From contig NZ_BBPI01000043.1 in assembly GCF_000787715.1 (NCBI RefSeq), forward strand, positions 43,010 to 107,009: a DNA stretch of 64,000 nt. The letters are read 5' to 3'. The translations under genes were made by a program, and so were the position numbers. The DNA comes from Sphingomonas parapaucimobilis NBRC 15100 (GTDB lineage: Bacteria > Pseudomonadota > Alphaproteobacteria > Sphingomonadales > Sphingomonadaceae). The notes under the pieces were generated by a model. That model had not been told where the DNA came from, made no database searches, and saw only the letters and a list, made by a program, of their open reading frames with translations. Positions 47,193 to 57,987 of the stretch are shown one piece after another. How positions within the stretch are numbered: position 1 is the stretch's first letter; the number at the start of each line of letters is the position of its first letter.

Positions 47193-47256
47193 AGTTTCAG
47201 GTAAACGATGCCCCGCATCGTTTAAGTCATGCCGGGGGCATGACCGACCTGAAACT
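47193..47256. other. Compact element able to fold as a three-way junction
   Basis: An outer stem AGTTTCAGG (47193-47201) with CCTGAAACT (47248-47256) encloses two adjacent hairpins. Hairpin 1 is TAAACGATGC-CCC-GCATCGTTTA (47202-47224). Hairpin 2 is GTCATGCC-GGG-GGCATGAC (47226-47244). All three stems are perfectly paired. It lies between prs and the convergent PilZ gene. It may be a repeat-family member, a terminator-like structure or an RNA; only one copy is in this window. Confidence 0.6.
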
Positions 47257-47307
47257 CCCCTCCGGGAGGAGAGGCTTAGAAGGCGCGAGACGATGGACCT
47301 TGCCACG

Positions 47308-47342
47308 CCCCTCCCGCAGGCGGGAGGGGATGGGGGAGGGCT
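47308..47342. repeat. GC-rich palindrome
   Basis: ACGCCCCTCCCGCAGGCGGG followed by AGGGGATGGGGGAGGG. It has the same core (CCCCTCCCGCAGGCGGGAGG) as the block at 63865 and lies between convergent prs and PilZ genes. Confidence 0.55.
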
Positions 47343-47383
47343 GGACCTAGGCGAGACGCTCGCGACCACCCAGTCTAAAATTC

Positions 47384-47716
47384 TCAGCGATTCCCCAGCG
47401 CGACGATATGCTCGAACACCGCCGGATGAAGCGGCTTGGAAAACGCACACCCATATTTGAAGCGGTCGCGCCAGGCGATCACCGCCTCCAGCGGGGCGAG
47501 CCCCGGAAGGGTCAGCCAGACGATCGTACCCGGCCACAGGGTGAAGCTGGTCTCGGCGCGAAACCCCTCGGGCGACAGGTCGACCACGTCGATCTCGAAG
47601 CGGGTCTGCCCCTTGTCGCGCAAATGCGCGCGCATCCGCACGGCATGCCGCAGCGAGCGGCGGAGATCCTGGCCGGCAATCGGCTCGAATGGCGGTGTGA
47701 AGACCGGGTTATCCAT
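47384..47716 (-). CDS. PilZ domain protein
   Basis: 110 residues, a single PilZ domain: RRSLRHAVRMRAHLRDKGQT, VDLSPEGFRAETSFTLWPGT and GLAPLEAVIAWRDRFKYGCAF. The c-di-GMP-binding RxxxR and D/NxSxxG motifs correspond to RHAVRMR and VVDLSPEGF. Probably a c-di-GMP receptor; the partner is unknown. It is 27 bases after crtZ on the same strand. Confidence 0.85.
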   Translation of the reverse strand: MDNPVFTPPFEPIAGQDLRRSLRHAVRMRAHLRDKGQTRFEIDVVDLSPEGFRAETSFTLWPGTIVWLTLPGLAPLEAVIAWRDRFKYGCAFSKPLHPAVFEHIVALGNR

Positions 47717-47743
47717 AGCGCCCCCTCCATAAGGGAAAGAAGG

Positions 47744-48292
47744 TTACTTTTCCGCCAACGCCTCATGATCCTGCCGCGCTCCCGCCGGACGGCGGACTCC
47801 GGCATGGGCGCGACGCTTCAATTCGGCTTTCAAGTCCTCAGGCCGGGGTGCGATCAGAAAGCCGAAGCTGACCGTCCCCTTCTTCGTCTCGACGACGTGG
47901 TGCAGCCGGTGAGCCTGGATGATCCGCTTCATATAGTCGGACTTTGGCAGGTAGCGACTGGGCAGCCGCTTGTGGACGATGACGTCGTGAAAGCCGAAAT
48001 AGATCGCGCCATAGGCGGCGATTCCCGCGCCGATCCAGGTGAAGCCCGGCCACCAGCCCAGTTGCACCCCGCCCAGGATCATCACGAAGGACGGAACCGC
48101 GAAGATCGCCGCGTACAGGTCGTTCAGCTCCCAGTTGCCGGTGCGGGGCCGGTGATGGCTCTCGTGCAGGAACCAGCCCGGCCCGTGCATGATCCAGCGG
48201 TGCGCCGCATAGGCGAACCCCTCCATGAAGATCACGGTGCCGAGAAACAGGAGAATGCCGAAAACCCAGTTCATCGGATCGGCATAACGCAT
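47744..48292 (-). CDS. crtZ: Beta-carotene 3-hydroxylase (CrtZ), sterol desaturase superfamily
   Basis: 182 residues with four membrane segments. The histidine clusters of the di-iron site are all visible: AHRWIMH, HESHH, HDVIVHK and HRLHH. This spacing and size fit CrtZ, which adds 3-hydroxyls to beta-ionone rings and gives zeaxanthin, precursor of the yellow nostoxanthin of sphingomonads (family knowledge). The C-terminal 35 residues are charged and unlike the core. MNWVFGILL at 48274 is an alternative start. No other carotenoid genes are nearby. Confidence 0.87.
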   Translation of the reverse strand: MRYADPMNWVFGILLFLGTVIFMEGFAYAAHRWIMHGPGWFLHESHHRPRTGNWELNDLYAAIFAVPSFVMILGGVQLGWWPGFTWIGAGIAAYGAIYFGFHDVIVHKRLPSRYLPKSDYMKRIIQAHRLHHVVETKKGTVSFGFLIAPRPEDLKAELKRRAHAGVRRPAGARQDHEALAEK

Positions 48293-48366
48293 TTCCGATA
48301 AATTTGCTGCTTATTCCGTTGGTCGTGCGCAGAGAACACTCCGGCCATGCATGAAAAGCATTTGCG

Positions 48367-48378
48367 ATGCATTTGCAT
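48367..48378. promoter_or_regulatory. Short palindrome in the sucC leader
   Basis: ATGCA-TT-TGCAT; together with an upstream GCATTTGC it forms two direct GCATTTGC copies (48358-48365 and 48369-48376), about 90 bases before the sucC ATG in the only AT-rich part of this gap. Possible regulator site; weak evidence. Confidence 0.25.
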
Positions 48379-48469
48379 TAACGCCGTTTCGGGGTGGATT
48401 TGTCCGCCAGCCTGTGCTTTAGCCGCACCCAATTTCCCTAGAACCACCCGAGAGGCGGAAGGCTAGCGC

Positions 48470-49669
<1,200 letters not shown>

Positions 49670-49704
49670 ACCGCACCTTCGGCTCTGACGGACCGATGAT
49701 AAAA

Positions 49705-49740
49705 GGGGCTCGGGCGGAAACGTCCGGGCCTCTTTCTCGT
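49705..49740 (+). terminator. Terminator after sucC
   Basis: GGGGCTCGGGCG, GAAA loop, CGTCCGGGCC, then TCTTTCTCGTT. The stem has two wobble pairs and a stable GNRA loop, with a U-rich tail. It separates sucC from etfB. Confidence 0.8.
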
Positions 49741-49755
49741 TCTGGGGTGCAAGTC

Positions 49756-49772
49756 TTGCGATGCGATCGCAA
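49756..49772. promoter_or_regulatory. Palindrome upstream of etfB
   Basis: TTGCGA-TGCGA-TCGCAA, containing the perfect 10-mer TGCGATCGCA, 51 bases before the etfB ATG. A possible operator for the etf operon; unproven. Confidence 0.3.
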
Positions 49773-49823
49773 CGCCGCCAAAGACGGCGATGTGTTTGGC
49801 TGTTCAGCCGGGAAGGAACCGCG

Positions 49824-50573
49824 ATGAAGATCGTCGTGCCCGTGAAACGGGTGTTGGATTATAACGTGAAGCCGCGCGTGAAGGCGGACGGGACGGGCGT
49901 CGATCTGGCGAACGTGAAGATGTCGATGAACCCGTTCGACGAGATCGCGGTGGAAGAGGCGATCCGGCTGAAGGAGAAGGGGGCGGCGACCGAAGTGGTC
50001 GTCGTCTCGATCGGCGAGCCGAAGGCGGCGGATACGCTGCGTACCGCACTCGCCATGGGCGCGGACCGGGCGGTGCTGATCACCGCGGACCAGCCGGTCG
50101 AACCGCTGGGCGTCGCCAAGCTGCTCGCCAAGGTGGTCGAGGAGGAACAGCCTGGCCTGGTCATCCTGGGCAAGCAGGCGATCGACGGCGACAACAACCA
50201 GACCGGCCAGATGCTGGCAGGCTTGCTCGGCTGGGCGCAAGGCACCTTCGCGTCCAAGGTCGAGATCGACGGGCAGACGGCCAACGTCACCCGCGAGGTC
50301 GATGGTGGGCTGGAGACGGTGGCGCTCGCGCTGCCCGCCATCGTGACCACCGACCTGCGCCTCAACGAGCCGCGCTATGCGTCGCTGCCCAACATCATGA
50401 AGGCCAAGTCCAAGCCGATGGCGACGAAGACGGCGGCCGACTACGGCGTCGACGTGGCTCCGCGCCTGACGATCACCCATGTCGCCGAGCCGGGCAAGCG
50501 CCAGGCGGGCATCAAGGTCGGCTCGGTCGACGAACTGGTCGAGAAACTGAAAGCACTGGGAGTGGCCAAGTGA
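49824..50573 (+). CDS. etfB: Electron transfer flavoprotein subunit beta
   Basis: 249 residues, with GGAAGGA before the ATG. It accepts electrons from acyl-CoA dehydrogenases and passes them via ETF-ubiquinone oxidoreductase to the quinone pool. Signatures: [60 protein letters not shown]. The stop overlaps the GTG start of etfA (GTGA). Confidence 0.97.
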   Translation: MKIVVPVKRVLDYNVKPRVKADGTGVDLANVKMSMNPFDEIAVEEAIRLKEKGAATEVVVVSIGEPKAADTLRTALAMGADRAVLITADQPVEPLGVAKLLAKVVEEEQPGLVILGKQAIDGDNNQTGQMLAGLLGWAQGTFASKVEIDGQTANVTREVDGGLETVALALPAIVTTDLRLNEPRYASLPNIMKAKSKPMATKTAADYGVDVAPRLTITHVAEPGKRQAGIKVGSVDELVEKLKALGVAK

Positions 50574-51499
50574 AGACGCTGGTTTGGGTCGAGCATGACG
50601 GCGGGTCCGTCAAGGATGCCACGCTGGCGACCGTCACGGCGGCGGCCAAGCTGGGCGAGGTCCACCTGATCGTCGCCGGGCAGGGCGTCGACGGCGTGGC
50701 GCAGGCGGCGGCGAAGATCGCTGGCGTGGGCAAGGTCCATGTCGCCGACGACGCGGCTTTCGCCAACGCGCTGGCGGAAAACGTTGCGCCGCTGATCGCC
50801 GAGCTGATGGGCCATCACGACGCCTTCCTCGCACCGTCGACCACCACGGGCAAGAACATCGCGCCGCGCGTCGCCGCGCTGATCGACGTGATGCAGATCA
50901 GCGACATCCTGTCGGTCGAAGGACCGGACAGCTTCACCCGGCCCATCTATGCGGGCAACGCGATCGCGACGGTGAAGACCAGCGACACGAAACTCGTCCT
51001 CACCGTGCGCACCACCGCCTTCGAGAAGGCGGCGGCCGAGGGCGGCGCGGGCAGTATCGAGGCGGTGGCCTCGACCGGCGACGCGGCCAAGTCCCGCTTC
51101 GTCGGCGCGGAAAAGGCCGAGAATGCCCGCCCCGAGCTGACCAGCGCCAAGATCATCGTCTCGGGCGGTCGCGCGCTGGGCTCGGAAGAACAGTTCCACG
51201 CGCTGATCGACCCGCTGGCCGACAAGCTGGGCGCGGCCGTAGGCGCCTCCCGCGCGGCGGTCGATGCGGGCTATGCCCCCAACGACTATCAGGTCGGGCA
51301 GACCGGCAAGATCGTGGCACCCGAAGTCTATGTCGCGGTCGGTATTTCGGGCGCGATCCAGCATCTGGCGGGGATGAAGGACTCCAAGGTCATCGTCGCG
51401 ATCAACAAGGACGAGGACGCGCCGATCTTCCAGGTCGCCGATATCGGCCTGGTAGGTGACCTGTTCACCATCGTGCCGGAGCTGACGAGCAAGGTCTGA
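50570..51499 (+). CDS. etfA: Electron transfer flavoprotein subunit alpha
   Basis: 309 residues from GTG 50570, coupled to etfB. The C-terminal FAD-binding signature is clear: [60 protein letters not shown] and [20 protein letters not shown]. The N-terminal domain is less conserved, as usual. Forms the heterodimer with EtfB. A GC-rich repeat follows. Confidence 0.97.
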   Translation: MKTLVWVEHDGGSVKDATLATVTAAAKLGEVHLIVAGQGVDGVAQAAAKIAGVGKVHVADDAAFANALAENVAPLIAELMGHHDAFLAPSTTTGKNIAPRVAALIDVMQISDILSVEGPDSFTRPIYAGNAIATVKTSDTKLVLTVRTTAFEKAAAEGGAGSIEAVASTGDAAKSRFVGAEKAENARPELTSAKIIVSGGRALGSEEQFHALIDPLADKLGAAVGASRAAVDAGYAPNDYQVGQTGKIVAPEVYVAVGISGAIQHLAGMKDSKVIVAINKDEDAPIFQVADIGLVGDLFTIVPELTSKV

Positions 51500-51519
51500 C
51501 GGAGGGGGCCTGCCGCAAG

Positions 51520-51656
51520 TGCAAAACCTGCGGTGAGGCCCCACCCCAACCCCTCCCCTGAAGGGGAGGGGCCTGGCTGGGATCAATCCGATGTCCTCCG
51601 ATACCGGGGCATTGCTGGCGGCACGCCCCCTCCACCACTGCTTCGTGGCGGCGGAT
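51520..51656. repeat. GC-rich inverted repeats after etfA
   Basis: CCCCTCCCCTGAAGGGGAGGGG (about 51550-51571), preceded by GCCGCAAGTGCAAAACCTGCGG and followed by CACGCCCCCTCCACCACTGC with TTCGTGGCGG. It lies between convergent etfA and the large membrane protein gene and belongs to the same broad families as 12187 and 13106. No gene seen. Confidence 0.5.
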
Positions 51657-51657
51657 T

Positions 51658-53427
51658 TCAGCTGATCCGGTACAGCCGCAACGGCGACCCCTTGGGCAGC
51701 GGCAGCGGGGTCAGCCAGTTCGGCGTCCAGCCGCGCGCCATCCGGTCGTAGAAACCTCCCGGCGCCCGCGCCCGGTAATTGGTCGACTCGGCCATGTCGG
51801 GGCAGATCAGCAATAGCGTCGCGCCATGCCGCTTCATGATCGCGCGCGCCTGCGCCTCGCTGCCCTGGAAGGCATGCTGCACGTCCAGGATCGCATCGCC
51901 ATTGCGGTGATACGGCCCCGCAATCGCGTCATGATGGGTCGTCACGATCAGCCGCGGCCCGAGGTCGACGAAGGTGAACACCGTCGCCTTGGGATAGGCA
52001 TTGACCCGCGTCAGGACCGAGGTACGCACGCATTGCCCGGTCGCACGGTTGACCCGATTGGCATAGGCGCTCGGCTGGGTGGCGGGCAGATAGGTGACGA
52101 CCCAGCTCGCCGCGATCCCTGTCGGCACCAGCACCGCCAGCACGATGGCGGGCACCCGCAGCAGCGGCGAGCGCAGCCGGGCCAGCCAGGGCAGGACCAT
52201 CCACAGCAGCGCCGCGATGCCCGGCACCGCCAGCATCTGCGCCGCCGGAGCCGCGCGCGCCTGCCACAACAGCATCAGGCAGGCGAAGGTCGTGAACAGC
52301 GCCACCGCCGTCCAGCCGATCGTCCGCCACCGCCAGGCCGCGACGATCGCCCCGATCATCCCGATCACCGGCATGATCGCCATGGGCAGCGCGACGCGAA
52401 GCGGATGCTTGTAGATCGGCTTGGCCTCGCGGACATTGTTCAGCCAGTTGCGCTGCAATTCGGGGCTGACCTGTTCGGGGCGGGTCAGGCATTGCGGAAA
52501 CAGGCTGGCGAAACCGCCCGCGATCACCGCGCCCGCGACCACCGCCAGGCCCAGGCGCGCGCCACGCGACGCCGGGTTGATCCGCGCCAGCACGAACAGC
52601 AACGCCCCCGCCGCCACCGTCACCGACAGCCACACCGGGGTCAGCGCGTCGCAGCGCATCGCGTAATTGGCGTTGGAGGCAAAGGCGGCGAACCCCGCCG
52701 CGCTGCCCCCGCCGAGCGTCAGCGCATAGACGGCCAGCCGGTCGGCCTCCGCCCGGTCCCAGACCCAGCGCAGGGTCAGGATCGCGCCCGCCATCGCGGC
52801 ATAGGGCAGCATCTCCAGCCCGATCGCCAGCGACACCGCGCTCGCCAGCCCGACCAGCGCCCCGCCGCGCCGTGCGGCCGGATCGCACAGCCCCGCGACG
52901 GTGACCGCCAGCATCGCCAGCTGCCACCCATGATGGTCGATGCGCATCGGCATGTACATCAGTAGCGTGGCATGGGCGCACAGCAGCAGCGCCATGCCCA
53001 GCGGCCAGCTCAACGCCCCGACCAGCCGCCGCAGCGTCACCGCCAGCGCGGTCATGGTGATCGACAGCGGGATCAGCGGCGCCAGGCCGCAGGCGAGTCG
53101 CTCGGCCCAGGCGGGGGTGGTGAACAGGCGGAAAAACAGGATCAGCCCGGCGATCGGCAGGTCGACGATGCGGCTCCAATGGATGTCGAAGCCGACCGGC
53201 GGGTTCATCCGATACTGGCGCAGATCGTACCAGCCCTGTCCCGCCATCCAGGCCCGCACCTGCATCAGCCGCATATTGTCGTCGGTATCGCCCAGCGACC
53301 ACCAGCGTATCTGGCCCCAGCGATCATAGATGTACCAGGCGGTGATCGCCGCCCACGCCACCAGCACCCAGCGTTGCCAGTTGCGGTCGATCTCACGCTG
53401 CAGACGTTCCAAAGACGCTTCCCTCAT
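51658..53427 (-). CDS. Large multi-spanning membrane protein, GT-C/oligosaccharyltransferase-like
   Basis: 589 residues. About 11-12 hydrophobic helices fill residues 20-465, and a soluble C-terminal domain of about 110 residues follows (VFTFVDLGPRLIVTTHHDAI, GSEAQARAIMKRHGATLLLI). The first loop GDTDDNMRLMQVRAWMAGQG and PPVGFDIHWSRIVDLPIAG carry acidic and Arg residues where GT-C enzymes (PMT, STT3) bind metal and lipid-linked sugar. I do not recognise a named family. Divergent from GtrA by 74 bases; with GtrA and the methyltransferase it may form a surface-glycan module. Confidence 0.65.
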   Translation of the reverse strand: MREASLERLQREIDRNWQRWVLVAWAAITAWYIYDRWGQIRWWSLGDTDDNMRLMQVRAWMAGQGWYDLRQYRMNPPVGFDIHWSRIVDLPIAGLILFFRLFTTPAWAERLACGLAPLIPLSITMTALAVTLRRLVGALSWPLGMALLLCAHATLLMYMPMRIDHHGWQLAMLAVTVAGLCDPAARRGGALVGLASAVSLAIGLEMLPYAAMAGAILTLRWVWDRAEADRLAVYALTLGGGSAAGFAAFASNANYAMRCDALTPVWLSVTVAAGALLFVLARINPASRGARLGLAVVAGAVIAGGFASLFPQCLTRPEQVSPELQRNWLNNVREAKPIYKHPLRVALPMAIMPVIGMIGAIVAAWRWRTIGWTAVALFTTFACLMLLWQARAAPAAQMLAVPGIAALLWMVLPWLARLRSPLLRVPAIVLAVLVPTGIAASWVVTYLPATQPSAYANRVNRATGQCVRTSVLTRVNAYPKATVFTFVDLGPRLIVTTHHDAIAGPYHRNGDAILDVQHAFQGSEAQARAIMKRHGATLLLICPDMAESTNYRARAPGGFYDRMARGWTPNWLTPLPLPKGSPLRLYRIS

Positions 53428-53501
53428 ACCCGCCCGCAGCCTAAGGCGCAGAGCTTCAGGCTCCGCTCTATCGCGGGCGACGTAAAGGGCAAGACGGCGG
53501 C

Positions 53502-53930
53502 GTGGCGACTCTTCAGCATCGGATCGAGCGGTGGCGGGACAGCGGGATGCTGGGCCAGCTGATCCGCTTCGGCATTGCGGGGGGCTTGTCGACGGTCGTC
53601 TATTCGGCGGTCTATCTGCCGCTGACCTATTGGGTCCTGCCGCACGACAAGGCCGTGCTGGCGGTGCCGCCCGCCTTTCTGGTGGCGGTGATCTTCGGTT
53701 TTTTCCTGCACAGCGCCTGGAGCTTCCGCGGCCACGGCACCCGCGACCCCAGCGGCAGGCAGCATCTGAAATTCCTTGTGGTGCAAGGCTTTGGACTTGT
53801 GCTGAATGCGCTCTTCACCTGGATTGCCACCGGGCTCCTGCATCAACCACCCTGGGTCGCGCTGATCCCGGTGGTCACGATCACGCCGATCGCGACCTTC
53901 GCGCTCAACCGCCAATGGGTCTTCGGATAA
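53502..53930 (+). CDS. GtrA family protein
   Basis: 142 residues from GTG 53502. Four hydrophobic helices with the GtrA pattern: LIRFGIAGGLSTVVYSAVYL, FGFFLHSAWSFRG and ITPIATFALNRQWVF. GtrA-like proteins help flip or carry polyprenyl-phosphate-linked sugars for surface glycans. The methyltransferase gene follows after 4 bases. A later ATG (residue 16) is a possible start. Confidence 0.88.
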   Translation: MATLQHRIERWRDSGMLGQLIRFGIAGGLSTVVYSAVYLPLTYWVLPHDKAVLAVPPAFLVAVIFGFFLHSAWSFRGHGTRDPSGRQHLKFLVVQGFGLVLNALFTWIATGLLHQPPWVALIPVVTITPIATFALNRQWVFG

Positions 53931-53934
53931 GTTC

Positions 53935-54663
53935 ATGGACCGTATCGTTTACGACCGCATGGCCGCGCATGATTCCACCCATTGGTGGTATCGCGCGCGC
54001 CGCGACATCCTGGCCGATTACCTGACCCGTTACGGCAAGCTGCCCGCCGAGGCGCGCATCCTCGAGATCGGTTGCGGCACCGGGCATAACCTGCCCATGC
54101 TGGCGAGCTTCGGTGCGGTCGACGCGATCGAGATCGATCCGGCCGCGCGGGAGATCGCGTCGCAAAGGCTGGGCAAGCCGGTCCAGGCCGCGCCGCTCCC
54201 CGAACTGCCGGGGATCGAGCGGGGCGCCTATGACCTGATCGCCGTGCTCGACGTGGTCGAGCATATCCAGGACGACGTCGCCGCGCTCGCCGCGATGAAG
54301 TCGTGCCTGAAGCCGGGCGGCAAGATCCTGATCGCGGTTCCGGCGCATCAGTGGATGTGGTCGGCGCATGACGTGGTGAACCACCATCACCGCCGCTATT
54401 CCAAGGGGACGTTGGTGTCGGCGATCGAGAAGGCGGGGCTGCGCCCGCGCAAGCTCGGTTATTTTAACTCGCTGCTCTTCCCGCTAGCCGCCGCCGCGCG
54501 GATCGCCGGGCGGATCACCGGGCGCGACGACAGCGACGACTCGCCGCCGCCCGCACCGCTGAACAAGGCGTTCGAGGCGATCTTCCGGCTGGAGCGGCAT
54601 CTGGTCGGCCGCGTGCCGTTGACGCCGGGGGTCTCGATCGTGACGCTGGCGGAGCCGATCTGA
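53935..54663 (+). CDS. Class I SAM-dependent methyltransferase
   Basis: 242 residues. Motif I ILEIGCGTGHNLPML (about 42-56), acidic residue after beta-2 in VDAIEIDPA, and motif YDLIAVLDVVEHIQDD. A conserved AHQWMWSAHDVVNHHHRRYS follows; I have seen this stretch in methyltransferases that sit beside glycosyltransferases and GtrA proteins. The substrate may be a lipid-linked sugar or lipid. Cotranscribed with GtrA. Confidence 0.85.
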   Translation: MDRIVYDRMAAHDSTHWWYRARRDILADYLTRYGKLPAEARILEIGCGTGHNLPMLASFGAVDAIEIDPAAREIASQRLGKPVQAAPLPELPGIERGAYDLIAVLDVVEHIQDDVAALAAMKSCLKPGGKILIAVPAHQWMWSAHDVVNHHHRRYSKGTLVSAIEKAGLRPRKLGYFNSLLFPLAAAARIAGRITGRDDSDDSPPPAPLNKAFEAIFRLERHLVGRVPLTPGVSIVTLAEPI

Positions 54664-54679
54664 CGGCGGGTGGGGCGTG

Positions 54680-54763
54680 GCCTTCGACTTCGCTCAGGCT
54701 GAGCGGGGTTGGGGAATATGCCTCAAATACAAACGGCCGTTCCGCCTGAGCGAAGTCGAAGGC
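54680..54763. repeat. REP-like inverted pair (plus/minus)
   Basis: The plus unit (54680-54706) and the minus unit (54737-54763) both have the GCCT/AGGC stem; the spacer is 30 bases. It lies between the methyltransferase stop and the bioF start, on the path of transcription. Confidence 0.8.
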
Positions 54764-54823
54764 CAAGTGAATCCCTCACAAACACGGTTCCGCTCCCCCA
54801 CCCACCCGATTAGGGAAGCCCCC

Positions 54824-55933
54824 ATGCTGGACTTTCATCGCGCCGACTTGGCCCGACTGGCTGCGCGGGACCGATTGCGGGGGCTGGCTCCGCAGCGAGG
54901 CAGGGACTTTGCCTCCAACGACTATCTCGGGCTGGCGAGCCATCCGCGCCTCGCCGCCGCCATCGCGGACGCCGTGGCGGAGGGCATCCCCGTCGGCTCG
55001 GGCGGATCGCGGCTGTTGCGCGGCAACCATCCGGAACATGAGGCGCTGGAAGCCGAAGCCGCCGCCTTCTTCGGCGCGGAGGCGAGCCTCTATTTCTCCT
55101 CCGGCTACACCGCCAACGCCACGTTGCTGGCGACGTTGCCGCAGCGGGGCGACCTGATCGTCCATGACGCGCTGGTCCATGCCAGCATGCATGAGGGGAT
55201 GAAGCTGTCGCGCGCCGCATCGGTCGCGGCGGCGCATAACGATCCGGCGGCGTTCGAGGACGCCATCCGGGCATGGCGGGCGCAGGGCGGCAAGGGGACG
55301 GTCTGGATCGCGGTCGAAAGCCTCTATTCGATGGACGGCGACACCGCGCCACTCGCCGAGCTGATGGCCGTGGCCGAGCGGCATGACGCGATGCTGATCG
55401 TCGACGAGGCGCACGCCACCGGCGTCTTCGGCGAGCGGGGGCAGGGGCTTGCCACACCCGGCGAGCGGGTCGTCACCCTCCACACCTGCGGCAAGGCGCT
55501 GGGGTGCGAGGGCGCGCTGGTCGCAGGCCCCGCCATCGTGCGCGACTATCTGGTCAATCGCGGGCGGGGGTTCATCTTTTCCACCGCTCCCTCGCCGCTG
55601 ATGGCGCGCGGGGTGCGCGAGGCGCTGCGCATCCTGGCCGAGGAGCCGGAGCGGCGCACCGCGCTCCACCGGCGGATTGCGCTGGCCAGCGAGCGGCTGG
55701 CACCCCATGGCGCGCTGGCGAACGGCACGCCGATCATGCCGCTGATCCTGCACGACAATGGCCGCACCATGCGCGCCGCCGAGGCGTTGCAGGCGCGCGG
55801 CTTCGACATTCGCGGCATCCGTCCGCCGACCGTGCCGGTGGGCGCGGCGCGGCTGCGGCTGTCGATCACCCTCAATGTCGGGGAGGCGGACATCCTCGCC
55901 CTCGACCAGGCTTTGCACGAGGTTCTGGCATGA
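54824..55933 (+). CDS. bioF: 8-amino-7-oxononanoate synthase
   Basis: 369 residues. A PLP enzyme joining pimeloyl-thioester and L-alanine, an early step of biotin ring assembly. Signatures: [48 protein letters not shown], and the PLP-binding Lys in [12 protein letters not shown] (K224). The alpha-oxoamine synthase family also contains KBL and HemA; bioD and bioA directly downstream settle the role. The stop overlaps the bioD ATG. Confidence 0.94.
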   Translation: MLDFHRADLARLAARDRLRGLAPQRGRDFASNDYLGLASHPRLAAAIADAVAEGIPVGSGGSRLLRGNHPEHEALEAEAAAFFGAEASLYFSSGYTANATLLATLPQRGDLIVHDALVHASMHEGMKLSRAASVAAAHNDPAAFEDAIRAWRAQGGKGTVWIAVESLYSMDGDTAPLAELMAVAERHDAMLIVDEAHATGVFGERGQGLATPGERVVTLHTCGKALGCEGALVAGPAIVRDYLVNRGRGFIFSTAPSPLMARGVREALRILAEEPERRTALHRRIALASERLAPHGALANGTPIMPLILHDNGRTMRAAEALQARGFDIRGIRPPTVPVGAARLRLSITLNVGEADILALDQALHEVLA

Positions 55934-56550
55934 GCGCGATCATCGTCACCGGCACCGATACCGAGATCGGCAAGACCGTCTTTTCCGCTGCGCTGACCGG
56001 GGCGCTCGGGGCGAGCTATTGGAAGCCGGTCCAGGCGGGGACCGATGAGGAAGGGCATGGCGATGCCGAGACGGTCGCACGGCTCAGCGGTCACCCGGTC
56101 CTGCCCTCCGCCTATCGGCTGAAGACCCCCTGCTCGCCGCACCGCGCCGCCGAGATCGACGGCGTGACGATCGACCGCGACCGCCTTGCCCTGCCGCAGG
56201 TCGACGGGCCGCTGGTCGCCGAAGGGGCGGGCGGGGTGCTGGTGCCCGTCACCCGGCAGATGCTGTTCGCCGACCTGTTCGCGCATTGGGGGTGCCCGGT
56301 GGTGCTGGTCGCACGGACCGGACTGGGCACGATCAACCACAGCCTCATGTCGATCGAGGCGCTGCGGTCGCGCGGTGTGCCGGTCCTGGGCGTCGCATTC
56401 GTCGGCGAGGCGGTCGAGGACAGCGAGGCGACCATCGCCGCGATCGGCGGGGTGAAGCGGCTCGGCCGCCTGCCGCGCCTGCCCGACCTGACCCGCGAAA
56501 CGCTGGGGGAGGCCTTCGCCGCGAATTTTGACATCGGGGATTTCCGGTGA
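55930..56550 (+). CDS. bioD: Dethiobiotin synthetase
   Basis: 206 residues, coupled to bioF (ATGA) and to bioA (GTGA). P-loop GTDTEIGKT (8-16), [11 protein letters not shown], and [14 protein letters not shown] match the family. It closes the ureido ring with CO2 and ATP. The gene is slightly short but complete. Confidence 0.95.
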   Translation: MSAIIVTGTDTEIGKTVFSAALTGALGASYWKPVQAGTDEEGHGDAETVARLSGHPVLPSAYRLKTPCSPHRAAEIDGVTIDRDRLALPQVDGPLVAEGAGGVLVPVTRQMLFADLFAHWGCPVVLVARTGLGTINHSLMSIEALRSRGVPVLGVAFVGEAVEDSEATIAAIGGVKRLGRLPRLPDLTRETLGEAFAANFDIGDFR

Positions 56551-57794
56551 CCTCGCCCGTCTGGCATCCCTTCACCCAGCATGGCCTGGGCGAACCGATC
56601 CCCAAGGTCGCCACCGCGAGCGGCGCGGTCCTGACCACGGTCGACGGGCGCGAGGTGATCGACGCCATTTCCAGCTGGTGGGTGACGACGCACGGCCACA
56701 ACCATCCGCGCATCAGCGCCGCCATCGCCGAACAGGCAGGCAAGCTCGACCAGATCATCTTCGCAGGGTGGACCCACGAACCCGCTGAGGAGGTCGCCGC
56801 AGAGCTGGTGCGGATCACCCCGCCCGCGCTGACGCGGGTGTTCTTCTCCGACTCCGGCTCGACGGCGGTCGAGGTCGCGCTGAAGATGGCGCTGGGTTAC
56901 TGGCTCCACCGGGGTGAGCCCCGCCACCGCATCCTCGTTCTCGAACACAGCTATCATGGCGATACGATCGGCGCGATGTCGGTGGGCGCGCGCGGCGTGT
57001 ACAACCGGGCCTATGCGCCGCTGCTCTTCGATGTCGGCACCATTCCCTTTCCCCATGACATGCAGGTTACGCTCGACGCGCTGGAGGCGGAGTGCCGGGC
57101 GGGCGCGGCGGCGTTCATCGTCGAGCCGCTGGTGCTCGGCGCGGGCGGCATGTTGCTCTACGCGCCCGAGACGCTGGCCGCGATGCGCGACATCTGCGCG
57201 AGGCACGGCGTGTTGTTCATCGCCGACGAGATCATGACCGGCTGGGGCCGCACCGGCACGCTGTTCGCCTGCGAGCAGGCGGAGGTGGTGCCCGACATTC
57301 TCTGCCTGTCCAAGGGGCTGACCGGCGGCGCGGTGCCGCTGGCGGTGACGCTGGCGATCGAGCCGATCTTCCAGGCGCATTGGTCGCAGACCGATCGGTC
57401 CAGACAGTTCTTCCACTCGTCCAGCTACACCGCCAACCCCATCGCTTGCGCGGCGGCGGCGGCCAATCTGGCGATCTGGCGCGACGAGCCCGTGCAGGCG
57501 CGCATCGATGCGCTGGCGGGGGCGCAGGCGCGGCATCTGGCAATGGCGGCAAGCCAACCATCGGTCCACAGCCCTCGCCAGCTCGGCACCATCGCCGCGT
57601 TCGAGCTGGGTGCGGGGCAGGATTATCTGTCCGACCTGGCCCCCCGGCTGCTGGCGCATTTCCGGGAGCGCGACCTGCTCGTCCGACCGATGGGCAATAC
57701 CATCTACGTGATGCCGCCCTATTCGATCACGCCGGAACAACTCGGTAAAGTCTGGACCGGCATCGGCGAGGCGATAGATCGTTTCGGGGGTTGA
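56547..57794 (+). CDS. bioA: Adenosylmethionine--8-amino-7-oxononanoate transaminase
   Basis: 415 residues from GTG 56547. Class III aminotransferase: [10 protein letters not shown] at the start, [46 protein letters not shown] and the PLP Lys in [10 protein letters not shown] (K256). It uses S-adenosylmethionine as amino donor, giving DAPA for BioD. Gene order bioF-bioD-bioA; bioB and the pimeloyl-making genes are not in this window. Confidence 0.96.
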   Translation: MTSPVWHPFTQHGLGEPIPKVATASGAVLTTVDGREVIDAISSWWVTTHGHNHPRISAAIAEQAGKLDQIIFAGWTHEPAEEVAAELVRITPPALTRVFFSDSGSTAVEVALKMALGYWLHRGEPRHRILVLEHSYHGDTIGAMSVGARGVYNRAYAPLLFDVGTIPFPHDMQVTLDALEAECRAGAAAFIVEPLVLGAGGMLLYAPETLAAMRDICARHGVLFIADEIMTGWGRTGTLFACEQAEVVPDILCLSKGLTGGAVPLAVTLAIEPIFQAHWSQTDRSRQFFHSSSYTANPIACAAAAANLAIWRDEPVQARIDALAGAQARHLAMAASQPSVHSPRQLGTIAAFELGAGQDYLSDLAPRLLAHFRERDLLVRPMGNTIYVMPPYSITPEQLGKVWTGIGEAIDRFGG

Positions 57795-57796
57795 AT

Positions 57797-57920
57797 CTAT
57801 TCCTCCCCCGCAAGGGGAGGTGTTGCGCGAAGCGTGACGAAGGGGTGTCCCACTCTCGATAGCGCGACACTCCTCCGTCAGGCCTGCGGCCTGCCACCTC
57901 CCCTTAAAGGGGAGGAATAG
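57797..57920. repeat. GC-rich element with 12-bp inverted ends
   Basis: It begins CTATTCCTCCCC (57797-57808) and ends GGGGAGGAATAG (57909-57920), exact inverted copies. Inside are TTGCGCGAAGCGTGACG, a central CTCTCGATAGCGCGACA and CGTCAGGCCTGCGGCCTGCC. The order of motifs matches 12187-12307. It fills the gap before the promoter of the GH2 gene. Confidence 0.65.
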
Positions 57921-57932
57921 ATGCGGTGCCCT

Positions 57933-57962
57933 TTGACTTTAGGGCTTTTCATTTGCTTTATC
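57933..57962 (+). promoter_or_regulatory. Candidate sigma-70 promoter for the LamG-GH2 gene
   Basis: TTGACT (57933-57938), 18-base spacer, TTTATC (57957-57962), then AAGGAG before ATG 57988. It stands just outside the repeat element and is one of the few good -35/-10 pairs in the window. Confidence 0.5.
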
Positions 57963-57987
57963 CCGCGACGATTCAAAAGGAGCAGGC

